Positions 10,721 to 20,500 of a stretch of DNA of 64,000 nt are shown in pieces. Location of the stretch: positions 3,844,001 through 3,908,000 of the forward strand of contig NC_079490.1 of assembly GCF_020520425.1 (NCBI RefSeq), given 5' to 3'. A program made the translations under genes and the position numbers. The DNA is from Spinacia oleracea. Its lineage: Eukaryota; Streptophyta; Magnoliopsida; Caryophyllales; Amaranthaceae. The notes under the pieces were generated by a model. That model had not been told where the DNA came from. It made no database searches and was given only the letters and a program-made list of their open reading frames with translations. Within the stretch, counting starts at the first letter, position 1; each line of letters starts with the position of its first letter.

Positions 10721-11167
10721 TTGTTGGTCTCTTATGGCAGAGTACAAGCTTATGCAATTAGGAGAGAGAAATTAAAAAGGGGAATACAATGGAGTCATGA
10801 AGAGGGAGGCGGAAATGACAGAAGCAGGAACGTGGTTTTTTTTTTTTTGTCTCGCAATTGTCAGTTTTCCACGCATTTTAAATTAGGGCCAGCGGGCCGG
10901 GCCTACGGGCTGAACATCTAACTCATAACCCTGCCCGAATTATACCGGCCAGATTTTTACTACCCAAACCCAGATTTCGGGCCTGGTTTTTGTGACCAAA
11001 ACCCGGGATTTTTCGGGCCGGGTCAATCATGATCAGGTCTAATAAGTGTCTGTGGCTATCAAAGTGGGAAAGTTAAGCTTTAGTTTCAATACGGGTTAGA
11101 CTAATAATATCACTCCGTTTTCCGTAATAATGATGTGCTTTTGTCCCTTAAAAATAAATTAATGATA

Positions 11168-11497
11168 CTCCCTCCGTTCCTAAATACGTGTCTACTTTGG
11201 ACATGTACACGGTAATTAATAAAATTGAATGGTGTGTAAGAGGTAATGATTGGGAATGTTTTTTTTTTGGAAAGGGAAAAGTAGATAATTGTTTATTGAT
11301 AAAGTATAAATAAAAGTGGAGGTGGTGATTGAAAAGTGGGAAAAGTGTAATGGGTAAGAAAAGGTAATAATTATGTATAGAAAAGTGGGAAAAATATATA
11401 GAAAAGTGGGAAAGGTGTATGTCCAAAAACGAAAAGTGAACACATAAAAGGGAACGCCATAAATGAAAACTGGACACGTATTTAGGAACGGAGGGAG
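11168..11497. mobile_element. Stowaway-like MITE
   Basis: The TIR is CTCCCTCCGTTCCTAAATAC at both ends, flanked by TA. It is 330 bp. Open frames of up to 125 codons on the minus strand inside it are by-products of its low-complexity sequence. Confidence 0.85.
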
Positions 11498-11824
11498 TAG
11501 TACTTAAAATCATATTCTCCGCCAATTACGGGCTACATAAATCCGACATCCAGTAAAATTTCTGCCGCAAAAGTTGAGACTTCTACCAGTTTGAACAACT
11601 CCAACTGGGGAAATTTACCGTCATGGGTAATATTCAGCATAATCATTCTCTCTAGTGCTGGATATATTTACCTTTTACTGCTACTTTTGTTCAGCGGCAG
11701 CTCCGCCACCGGCAGCAGCTCTACCACCACAAGCAGGGCATCCTATTGTTCATCCTGGAGACCTGGACACGTGGAAATCCTGCTGGATGTGTAATGCAAA
11801 AGTATATAACAAATACGACTAATA
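11498..11824 (+). other. Possible exon relic, unidentified
   Basis: At about 11694-11803 there is an exon-like block. It is preceded by a pyrimidine-rich tract ending CAG and followed by a GTATAT donor. In one frame it reads an Ala/Pro run, then HPGDLDTWKSCWMCNAK. The W-x3-C-W-x-C spacing is striking, but I do not recognise the family, and no other exon is visible between the two MITEs that border it. It could be a gene fragment or chance. Confidence 0.25.
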
Positions 11825-12084
11825 CTCCCTCCGTCCCTTAATACTCGCACCGTTTCTACTTGATACACCTGCCAATGCACAACTTTGACCACCAATATCT
11901 TTAACTGCATATTATAAAAACTTGTAAAAATATTAATATTTTGAAAATATATATTAAGATGAAGCCAACAATATATTATATACTAACATTTGTTTTCATA
12001 TACTAAAAATAAAATAGGGTCAAAGTGAATCATGTGAATAGTGCGAAAAGTCAAAACGGTACGAGTATTAAGGGACAGAGGGAG
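11825..12084. mobile_element. Stowaway-like MITE
   Basis: The TIRs CTCCCTCCGTCCCTTAATAC and CTCCCTCTGTCCCTTAATAC are flanked by TA. It is 260 bp, related to the element at 7840-8052 (shared ATATATTAAGA/ATATATTATATA interior). Confidence 0.85.
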
Positions 12085-12125
12085 TATTTTTATAAGTTTG
12101 TTTTTTAAAAGTTTGTATTTGACTA

Positions 12126-12411
12126 CTCCCTCCGTCCCGGAATACTTGACCTGTTTTCCTTATCGGGCCGTCCCTTAATACTTGACCTGTTTCTAAAAAT
12201 GGAAATATTCTAACAATATTATATTATTTCTCACTCCACCCCTATTAACTCACCTACCCCCTACTCCATACAAAAAATAATTAAAAATTCAACCCCTACT
12301 CTCCCCAACCCCACTCCTTCACACATATCCCACTAACTACATTAAAATAATATCCCACTATCAACTACTACCTATTAAATTAAAGGGTCGAGTATTCCGG
12401 GACGGAGGGAG
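12126..12411. mobile_element. Stowaway-like MITE, same subfamily as 47944-48271
   Basis: The TIR is CTCCCTCCGTCCCGGAATAC at both ends, flanked by TA. The interior (CTTGACCTGTTTCTAAAAAT, then ACTCCATACAAAAAATAATT) is nearly identical to the copy at 47944-48271, so the two are recent relatives. Confidence 0.88.
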
Positions 12412-13406
12412 TACTATTTGTGTATCCTAAATGACATAGTAAGATCTAAGATGTCATGAAACTAAGTACTCCGTAGTTGCAACTTGCAAGTATGAGATCG
12501 ATAAGTGGGCTTTCTTTTTTGTGTGAGTGTGACTTTCTTTTTCCAAAAGGTGAGTATATTGTTGACTTTAATATAAGAACTTCTTGTTACTTCTAAATTG
12601 TTTACGGAGTATTTTCCCACGTGGAAGAAATATGATGTTTGATCGTCTTTAATAAATATATTCATGTCCTTCATATATTGAATATGAGATGGTTTGAACT
12701 ATTGGGCCAAGTGGATAATTCAAAATGATACGGGTATATTTCTAACATGTTAAAACTAAAGTATTAAGAAGCTCGCAACGATATCATTATACTATCACGT
12801 AAGACTTTTTGGCAAGCTGCAAAACAAATCAACATTAGCTTCCATCAAGAATAAAAAACAAAACAAAAAAAAGGATAAACAGACAAATAAAAAAAATAAA
12901 AAAAAATATGATATGTAGTTACTATTAGGAATTATAGTTGTTAATACACATTTTAAAACTTGCCCTTAGAAAGAGTAGGTAGCTTGCTAAATAGAAATAA
13001 GGTTTGTAGCTTAATTATATGATTAGGCCCAACACGTAATGGCCCATAAAAAATAAAAAATAAAAAAAGCAAAGTTAGCCCAAGATGAGCAAAGCCCAAA
13101 AGGAGTAAAATCCCAAGAGTCAAGACTCGACGCCATCCTCACCAGATTCAGGGAAGGAAGATGACGAATCACCAAATGGTCGGTTATTCCTCCCCGGCCA
13201 CTATGCAGTTAAGGGAATATGGCGGTCACTTCCCCTCAACTGCACTTAAATCGCAACCGGGAGGAGTATAAGTAGCAATTAGATTGGCTGGAGAAAAACA
13301 CTACCAACAACACAAGAACATTTCTAAATTTCTTAGCTTTTCTTAGCTTTTAGCCTTAGCGCGTAGTTAGACCTGGGCTTAGTAGCCTAAAGGTATGTAG
13401 TTCTTA
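12412..13406. other. Intergenic; possible LTR-like promoter segment
   Basis: No gene is seen. At 13250-13400 a TATA-like GAGTATAAGTAG is followed by a leader-like sequence with ACAACACAAGAACA and repeated TTCTTAGCTTT. This resembles the R/U5 part of a plant LTR or a short promoter, but I could not define TG...CA ends or a target duplication. An A-rich tract lies at 12850-12905. Confidence 0.3.
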
Positions 13407-13729
13407 GAGCATCTCCCGTGGTTGTAGCTAGATACTTGCTTGCAATTTTTAGAAATTTCAAGCTACTAGCTTGACCATTGGAGTTGAAATGATAAATTAG
13501 TCTGGTCAAGCAAATTAGCTTATCTAAGCTAATTTTCTTGAAAAAACTTGGCCAATGAAATAATATTTTATTTCATTTATTTTAAATATTGATTGCCAAA
13601 TATGAATACATTAAATATCTAGCTAGTAACTAACCACTAGGGTACTAACTAGCTAGAAAGGGAAGTGGTTTGAAATATTATGTGGCACGATAATCTAATT
13701 TATAAATCAGCTTATTGTTGGAGATGCTC
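13407..13729. mobile_element. Harbinger/Tourist-like MITE
   Basis: The TIR GAGCATCTCCCGTGG / GAGCATCTCCAACAATAAGC is flanked by TTA at 13404-13406 and 13730-13732. A 3-bp TTA duplication is typical of PIF/Harbinger MITEs. The 323-bp interior has the GCTAGCTAGT palindromic phrases common in this type. Confidence 0.75.
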
Positions 13730-15366
13730 TTATCGTCCTCTATGTATTGAAGAACTTGAGGTTCTGTCAGCGCCAACGTACTCTTCCAAATATTCGACCT
13801 TGGAGGTAACATCCTTGTGATTTATTGTTTGTCTAGTTTTCCTTACATACCAATCAATGGAATTTAACTATCTATTGTTTGTCTAGTTTTCATTCGACTT
13901 TGGAGGTAACATCCTTGTGATTTAACCATCAAGAAATACGCCACTTGATTTGCTTCATTGTTACAGTGAATGTGCGAAAATGAATCCAATTTTGATAAGC
14001 CAACCTTTAACTTATCCCAACCTGCTTTATTTTGTATTAACTTATTTATTTTTGGTTTTAACTTATATAAGATTATTATTTATGAAATAAGTGAAAAATA
14101 GGTGATCAAGACAAAGTCTTATCGGAAAATGAACGCAAAATATACAATCAACAACTATTTACTAAGACACGTTGATTTCTTTTCTTTTTTCTATTCAATA
14201 CAAGATTGATCTTCACAATAGGTTGATGTGATGGGTCTATATCATAAGCTTCAATTCAAATTTTATTAACATTCATGACCTTATTTCCCGCCTTAAATCA
14301 TATTGTACTAAAACCTTTCTCTGAAGAATTAATCTCAAATTTAATGAATATGACTTCACGACATATTGTTCACGACATATTGAGTACTCCGTATGATCCC
14401 AATCATTAAAAACAAAACCATACTCTGTACGTACTACGTGACAATAGTTATATAAAGACAAAAATATCTATATAGTGCATTAGTTATACTGATCAACGTG
14501 TAATTTTGTAATTTATTCATAAATTAGTTCTAATTAGGAAATGCATTGATTTCTTATTTACAGCCCCAACCATAAGTTTTGTATAATTCGTAGATTTTAG
14601 TTTGAAATCTATAAATTCATAATTTTAATACAGAAGGTACTGTGTGCACCCATTGTACAATATATTTATCGTACATCGACGTAACTGTTACTCGATTTTT
14701 GTAACTTTTAACACATTTTATTTTATTTTAACATAACTCTAACCCAACTTTGGTTAGTGCTCTCGTTTTTATAAATTTTAGTATTTTGAAGTAGAAGTAG
14801 TTTTATATACGCATTACAATATTTATTGTTCATTGACCTAATTAATTAATAAAAAACACAACCTTTGTTCAAAATCTGGTCCAAACCGGAAAATATATCA
14901 AAACATGACCGATTTTAGATAGGACTGGGCCGGTTTTCGGTTTTTAAAAGTTTAGTTTATGGGTTTCAGGTCTGATCCAAAATCGGAATTTATTGTTCCG
15001 GACCGGTAGACCGATTTATATTAAATAAACCATTAATCTTCTTTAGCGGCTAAAATCATGTGTTCTTTTATTTTGTTTTCTTCCTGTTTAGTCTTCTCTA
15101 TCCATAATCCATCTCTACTCCCTTGAAAACGGAGAATTAATGTTTAATTTGAAAGATTTTCTAAATGTATTTTGTTTGGAAATAAATAACTTCGAAAATA
15201 GTGTAGAGCCATATTCAATATTTTTGGTCCAATCCAGTCTAAACCTAGACCGAACCGGAAAAAATCAATCCAGTTTAGACCAGACATCTTCGGTCCACAA
15301 ATTTTTTTGATTCCAATTTCGATCCAAACTAGTTATGATCCGGTCTGATTTTGGACTAGTGTGCAG
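13730..15366. other. Intergenic with short repeats; no gene seen
   Basis: A direct repeat containing TTGGAGGTAACATCCTTGTG lies at 13799-13822 and 13900-13923. Near 14640-14700 the phrase TGTGCACCCATTGTACAATA resembles sequence at 38893-38925 between the beta-glucosidase genes, suggesting a dispersed repeat. From 14870 to 15355 there is a decayed block of GACCGGTTTTCGG-like phrases, akin to the hAT-like interiors but without defined ends. Confidence 0.4.
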
Positions 15367-16612
15367 TAGAGCTATCAAAACAGGTCATCGGGTCGGGTTT
15401 GGGTTGGGTCATCCCGGGTCTCGGGTCATGATCAGGTCGTGTCATGTCGTGTCAATATTCTATCAGGGTTGAGTTCATCTCGGTCGGGTCGATTTCAGGT
15501 CGGGTCATGTCGGGTTTTTTCCTATGACGGGTTTAGGTCGGATTCGGGTCGGGTCACATTTCGGTCAGGTTTGATTTTGGGTTCGGATCTTACCGGGTCG
15601 GGTTTAAGTCAGTTTGCAACACAATTATTTTCGGTTTCGGGTCTTGGTTTGGATCGGATAATAATCAGATCAGATAGAATTCAAGTCAGGTCACCCTCGG
15701 GGACGGGTCAAACTCGGGTTTGATAATTAACCTATACATTTTAATTATTTTGTATTGTTAAAATAGTACTCCGTATTTACTTATTTTAGAGTTAAATTTT
15801 ATATACACCAAATAATCGCGTATTTCTGTTAAGTCAATACATATATAAAGTGAATAATAATTACGAACCAATGATCGATTTGTTCATCTCAAAATGTGAA
15901 AGTGAAAAACATTTACTCCTGCAACTCGAATTTCATTTTTGGAATGAGGGGTAAGTGAGTGGGTCTCCAGCCAATGCGAGTCTCTTGTGTGATCGTCTAA
16001 CCGTTTTTCTCGTTGTTGAACACATTGACATAGGTCGCGCAGACAAAGAGAAAGACTGTCAGTTAGGACTTAGGATGTTAGATTCAATTCTTACCTTTCA
16101 TCTCATCCAAATTGCAAAAAATATCTCGAAATTATTGTAAAAACAAAACAAGTTTTACTTACTTTTGTTTATTTATATAAAAACGTTAAGTTGTTCAACA
16201 CGTTTTAAAGTTTTCGCGTTTTAATTTTTCAGTATCTAGTAATAAATAATTAAAATAGATTTATCGTTGAAGTTAATATTTGGTCGTGTCAATGACAAGT
16301 CGGGTTATCAAAGGTCGGGTAAATCGGGTAGCGGGTTGTCACGGGTCGGGTCAATAGCAGGTTTCATCGAGTTACAATCAGTTACGGGATGACATCGGGT
16401 CGGGTATCGAATTGGGTTTGGGTCAATGTTCGGTCGGGTCAGTTCGGTTATCGGTCATCTTCGAGTCGGGTGTCGTGTTCGGGTGCTACAACATCGGGTT
16501 AAAGTCGGTTTTTTTGGATTACCTGTTTTACCGTAATTTCAGATCATGATCGGTCACGGATTTAATCGGTTCAGGTCGAATTTTCAGGTCGGATCAGTTT
16601 TTAACAGCTCTA
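15367..16612. mobile_element. hAT-like element with GGGTCGGGT interior
   Basis: The ends TAGAGCTATCAAAACAGGTC and (reverse-complemented) TAGAGCTGTTAAAAACTGAT are flanked by a perfect 8-bp duplication GTGTGCAG at 15359-15366 and 16613-16620. Two blocks of degenerate GGGTCGGGTC repeats (15380-15725 and 16280-16600) flank an AT-rich middle. It is 1,246 bp with no transposase. Frames through the GGGTC blocks are low complexity. Confidence 0.82.
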
Positions 16613-17558
16613 GTGTGCAGCCTTGCTTGACAGGTTTATTTTACTTTTCATAAAACTTTAAAATCTCAAGTACAAAAAAGTATGTAACTCAAAAACCCAA
16701 AAAAATTCAAAACTTTGAAAATTGCGCTTAATCAAAACATCAAAATTGCACCCAAAATTTTGAACTCCAATTCAGTTTGTCCCCAAAAATTCGGACTTGT
16801 AAAATTCACAGCGCGCATTCTCCCTTTCAATCTCAGCCGTCCATCACTACACTAATCCTCTTACGCAAACCAAATCAACGGCGATCTAGTAAGATAGACT
16901 TTAATCACAAATTTTCTTCTTCTGTTAGATTCTCATTCTCACTTACTGATTACCTTCCCTTTTTTTATTTTTCTTCACTTTCTCTCTCCTAAAAAACCCC
17001 CACCATTTTCTCTCTCCTCGTCGAAAAACTCCCTCCCTTTTCGATCTCGATTCTCAGACTTCCAAGTTCGAATCTTTTCAACTCAATTTGCAAATTCTGC
17101 TGCAATTTTAGTCTGGAAACTGGAAATCAAGCTTGTTTTGGTTCTTTAGTAGTTGAGTTTGATGCGAAGTTTGAGCTCTTGGAGTTAAAAATTGGGCGAA
17201 ATTAGCTCAATTTGCTGCTGAGTTTTGCTTCAAGTTTACAGAATTGTTCAATTTTGCTGCTGTTTTATGGAGAAGAAAGTTGTTTATGGCTGCTCAGTGA
17301 ATTCCAGGGTTTGTTAGTTTGAAGTAATTTGCATGGTGTTTTCCAGAATCTGTGATTTTTTCACTTGCTGAAGTTAGGGTTTCGGCGAATTAGCTTAATC
17401 TATTACTCAATTGATCAAATTTCAACGTTTTAGCTTAATTCAGTGGAATCTAGGGTTTACAATTTTGGTGAAATTTCCAGAGAATTTATGGTTTTGCGAG
17501 GATTCGATAACTCGAAGTATATGAATTAGGGTTTAGGAGTTGGTGGAAGAAGAATAAG
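16613..17558 (+). promoter_or_regulatory. Promoter and 5' leader region of the RAD21 gene
   Basis: The hAT-like element ends about 950 bp before the ATG. The region around 16900-17060 is a TC-rich tract (CTTTCTCTCTCC, TTTTCTCTCTCC) typical of plant promoter-proximal leaders. Several ATGs precede the main start: ATG at 17162 opens a short frame, ATG at 17267 gives a 16-codon frame ending at 17317, and another lies near 17333. If the leader is unspliced these are upstream ORFs. The transcription start cannot be fixed from sequence. Confidence 0.5.
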
Positions 17559-20500
17559 ATGTTTTATTCTCAGTTTATTTTGGCCAAGAAAGGGCCTTTG
17601 GGGACGATATGGATTGCAGCTCATTTGGAGCGGAAGCTTCGGAAGAATCAAGTTGCTGATACTGATATTGGCGTCTCTGTTGGTTAGTTCAATCAGTTAT
17701 CTTAAATCATTTTTTTCCTGTTTATATTAAATAGTTTCCGAAAAGTACGCGAATTTTTATTGTACAACCGGTTGTTTATGTTGTGATATTCAGTATTAAT
17801 TTCGCGGTTAGTTACGTGTTTTTTTTTAGTATTTGATGTTATTAAGTTATTAGTTGTTACCCCACTTTCAGAAAGAATAACATTGGCAATGAAACAGTCC
17901 AATGAAACAGTCCAATTGATATGGTATTCTTGGTTACAAAGCGGATTATCTTCAGGTTTTTGCATTTATTTTGGCAGAGTAAATAATAGTGATGGATTGC
18001 ATATAGGATATCTGAAACAAATTTCAGGCCGATAATCTAGGTCTACAATAATATCTAGAAATTACCTAAAAAGTGTCTAGAAATTACCTAAAAAGTGTCT
18101 AGAAAGATGTAGGCATGACTATCATCGTCCAAGTAGAGAGATAGAAATTTCTAGAGAGGGAAGATGAACAACATTATACAACTATAAATAGATGTATGTT
18201 GTTGTATAATCGAAGTAAAGAAAAGGCAACACAAGATATTAGGTCATACAAGCTCACTCTTGCTCTCTATTAACTTCATCAACATAAATACCAAATACCA
18301 CCAATTCTTCACCATCGAAATTTCTAACCGTGTTCGAATTGGGAAATTGCGAGTTTTGTTTTCTTTAAAAAAAAAAAAAAACAATGCATGCATGACCCTA
18401 CCTCGCAACTGTTCTATGAAGGCCTTGCTTTGTTTTAATAATTCATCTGCAACAATAATTTTTTTGATGTGTTTTTGCTTATGGGTTTCAATTATTAATC
18501 TTTAACACGTGATCGTCTTGTAGACGAATCATTTGAAGAATAAAGGATAAGGATAGACAATGGTGAATGGAAGGGAGAGGGAGGGAAATAACTTTTTCGT
18601 ATGACTAATAGTTAGAACACTTAAGAGATATTAGTTGTACGAATACGATTAGATGATTTAAACATATTTTTTCAGTTGAAGTTGACCTCTTACAGTCGAA
18701 TAATGTTGGGATGCCGAAGTGATATGTGACTTGTGATCTCTTTAGCAACATTCTCATCAACTTTCCCCAAAACATTCAAATACAGTTACAAAAATATCTA
18801 AAAGAAATTGCTAAAATTCTAACGATAAGAATACTATACCCTAGGACCACGCTCGATGTATTGCATAGCGACAAGCTCTTTGGTATCCTTGTCCCTCTCA
18901 AGATGAGCAACACTAAAATTCCCAGATCATATATCCTTTACTAGCTCATACTTTTCCATTTTTGCTACTCAATACTTCAATTTACACAAAACGAAAATTA
19001 AATTAAAAAACAATAAACACTCAATTAAGTATTTCGGTAAGATTGAGATCAATTATGAAGCTTTAATTTCATATTCGAGCACCAAACACGCAGAAGGGTG
19101 AAGGATAAAAAAATATTTTCATGATCTATTTTGGTTAATTAAACATTTTTAATAATGTCATATAATAGCAACATACCGACTTCCAAGGTTGTGATCTACA
19201 CACTCTATTCAATTAAATTAAGCTAATTAAAAATTTCTAAGCTTGTGAACTTATCTAACTTATTAGATCTTATTGTAGTTGTGAATTGAACTTATTGAGA
19301 CTTATTCTTTTATCTGGACTTGCATGAAAAAGTTAAAATAAGTTGAATAAAGTAATAAACCACACCTTATATGTCCGCACTAAGATCGTAACACCATCTA
19401 CTGTTGATGTAGGTAAAATAGCGCTGAATATTGAAATTTCAGTATTTTTTGCTTGTAGATATCTAAACAATGCAAGCGTTTTGGTAACACCTAGAAAATA
19501 ATTAGTTGCTACTTGCAAATGTTTTGGAAAGTACTTCCTCCTTTCCTCAATGGTCTACTCGCTTAAGAAAAAGGTGAATAAAGTAAGAGAAATTAGTAAT
19601 AAGGTGTAAATGTTGCAAGGAAGTAAGGGTAAGGTATTAAAAGATATTTCCCCCAAATTCAACAAAGTAGAAGCGCGCAGAACTTTATGAAATTCCCGGA
19701 AATGGAAGGTAGTAGAGCATTAAGGAGCAGGATGAAAGTGGTTGTTGAAGTTTGACATTGATATTTAGCCATTTCATTCCTAAATAACGTTTTTTATGGT
19801 TACACACATTCAGCAGTTAAATAATTGCATTGCTCTTCTAAACGTACGTAATATAATGCATAGACTCTTCAATATTTTAAAATGCAGTTAACAACGTATT
19901 GATATTTTGAGTAACAAATAACATTGGATAAAGAAATTTGTTAAGCGGATATATATACTTCAAAGCTGAGAAAGTATATTTGATAACGAGAATCAACGAT
20001 TTTAATACTTAAATCATTTTTTTAAAAAGTAAACAAATATCATTTAAAACTAAATCATTCATCATGTTGGTGCCATGAGGGTTGGGATTTAGAGATTGGA
20101 GTAGGTCATCGTTAAGAGAGTTTACAAGAAATTTGTGGTGTTTAACCTTATCTGTCAGAGTACATTAAGATGGTGAGTTGGAGACTCCTAGTTTTTATTT
20201 CTGCTGCTTATATTGAACTGTAACTATTTCTTGATGTAAGGGTTGTTATCTGGTTACTGTTTTACTTAATTATTGTGCTTGATAGCAATGAAAACATATT
20301 CAGTTTTGTAAGAGTCTCATGTGTAAAAGGTGAGAGTCTATGAGAATTATGCAAGGACATGTATTCATTTTTGGAAAATCACTTCACTTGTGCAGCCTTC
20401 TTTGAGCAAGTCCTCCCCCCCCCCCACCCCCCCACCCACCCCCCCCACCCACCCCCAAAGGAAGTTAAAGTGAGAAGCAGTACAGCTTGGCAATAAGCTT

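Larger units (their letters stand above)
9231..11041. mobile_element. hAT-like composite element with three MITEs inside
   Basis: The ends TAGACCTGATCAAATAACGG and (reverse-complemented) TAGACCTGATCATGATTGAC share a 13-bp TIR, and a perfect 8-bp duplication ATAAGTGT flanks the element at 9223-9230 and 11042-11049. Its own outer parts (9240-9380 and 10880-11030) are rich in GGGCCGGGCC phrases. The middle is filled by later insertions at 9580-10250, 9816-10139 and 10466-10720. No transposase frame is seen. Confidence 0.8.

Noticed and set aside
11148-11525. Open frame of 125 codons on the minus strand
   Set aside because: It lies almost exactly over the MITE at 11168-11497 and its composition follows the T-rich interior.
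15439-15723. 94-codon open frame on the plus strand
   Set aside because: It is made of GGGTCGGGT repeats within the hAT-like element; the Ser/Arg/Gly periodicity is a repeat artefact.
19529-19745. Possible MITE in RAD21 intron 1 (CTTCCTCCTTTCCTC start)
   Set aside because: No matching right terminus seen.
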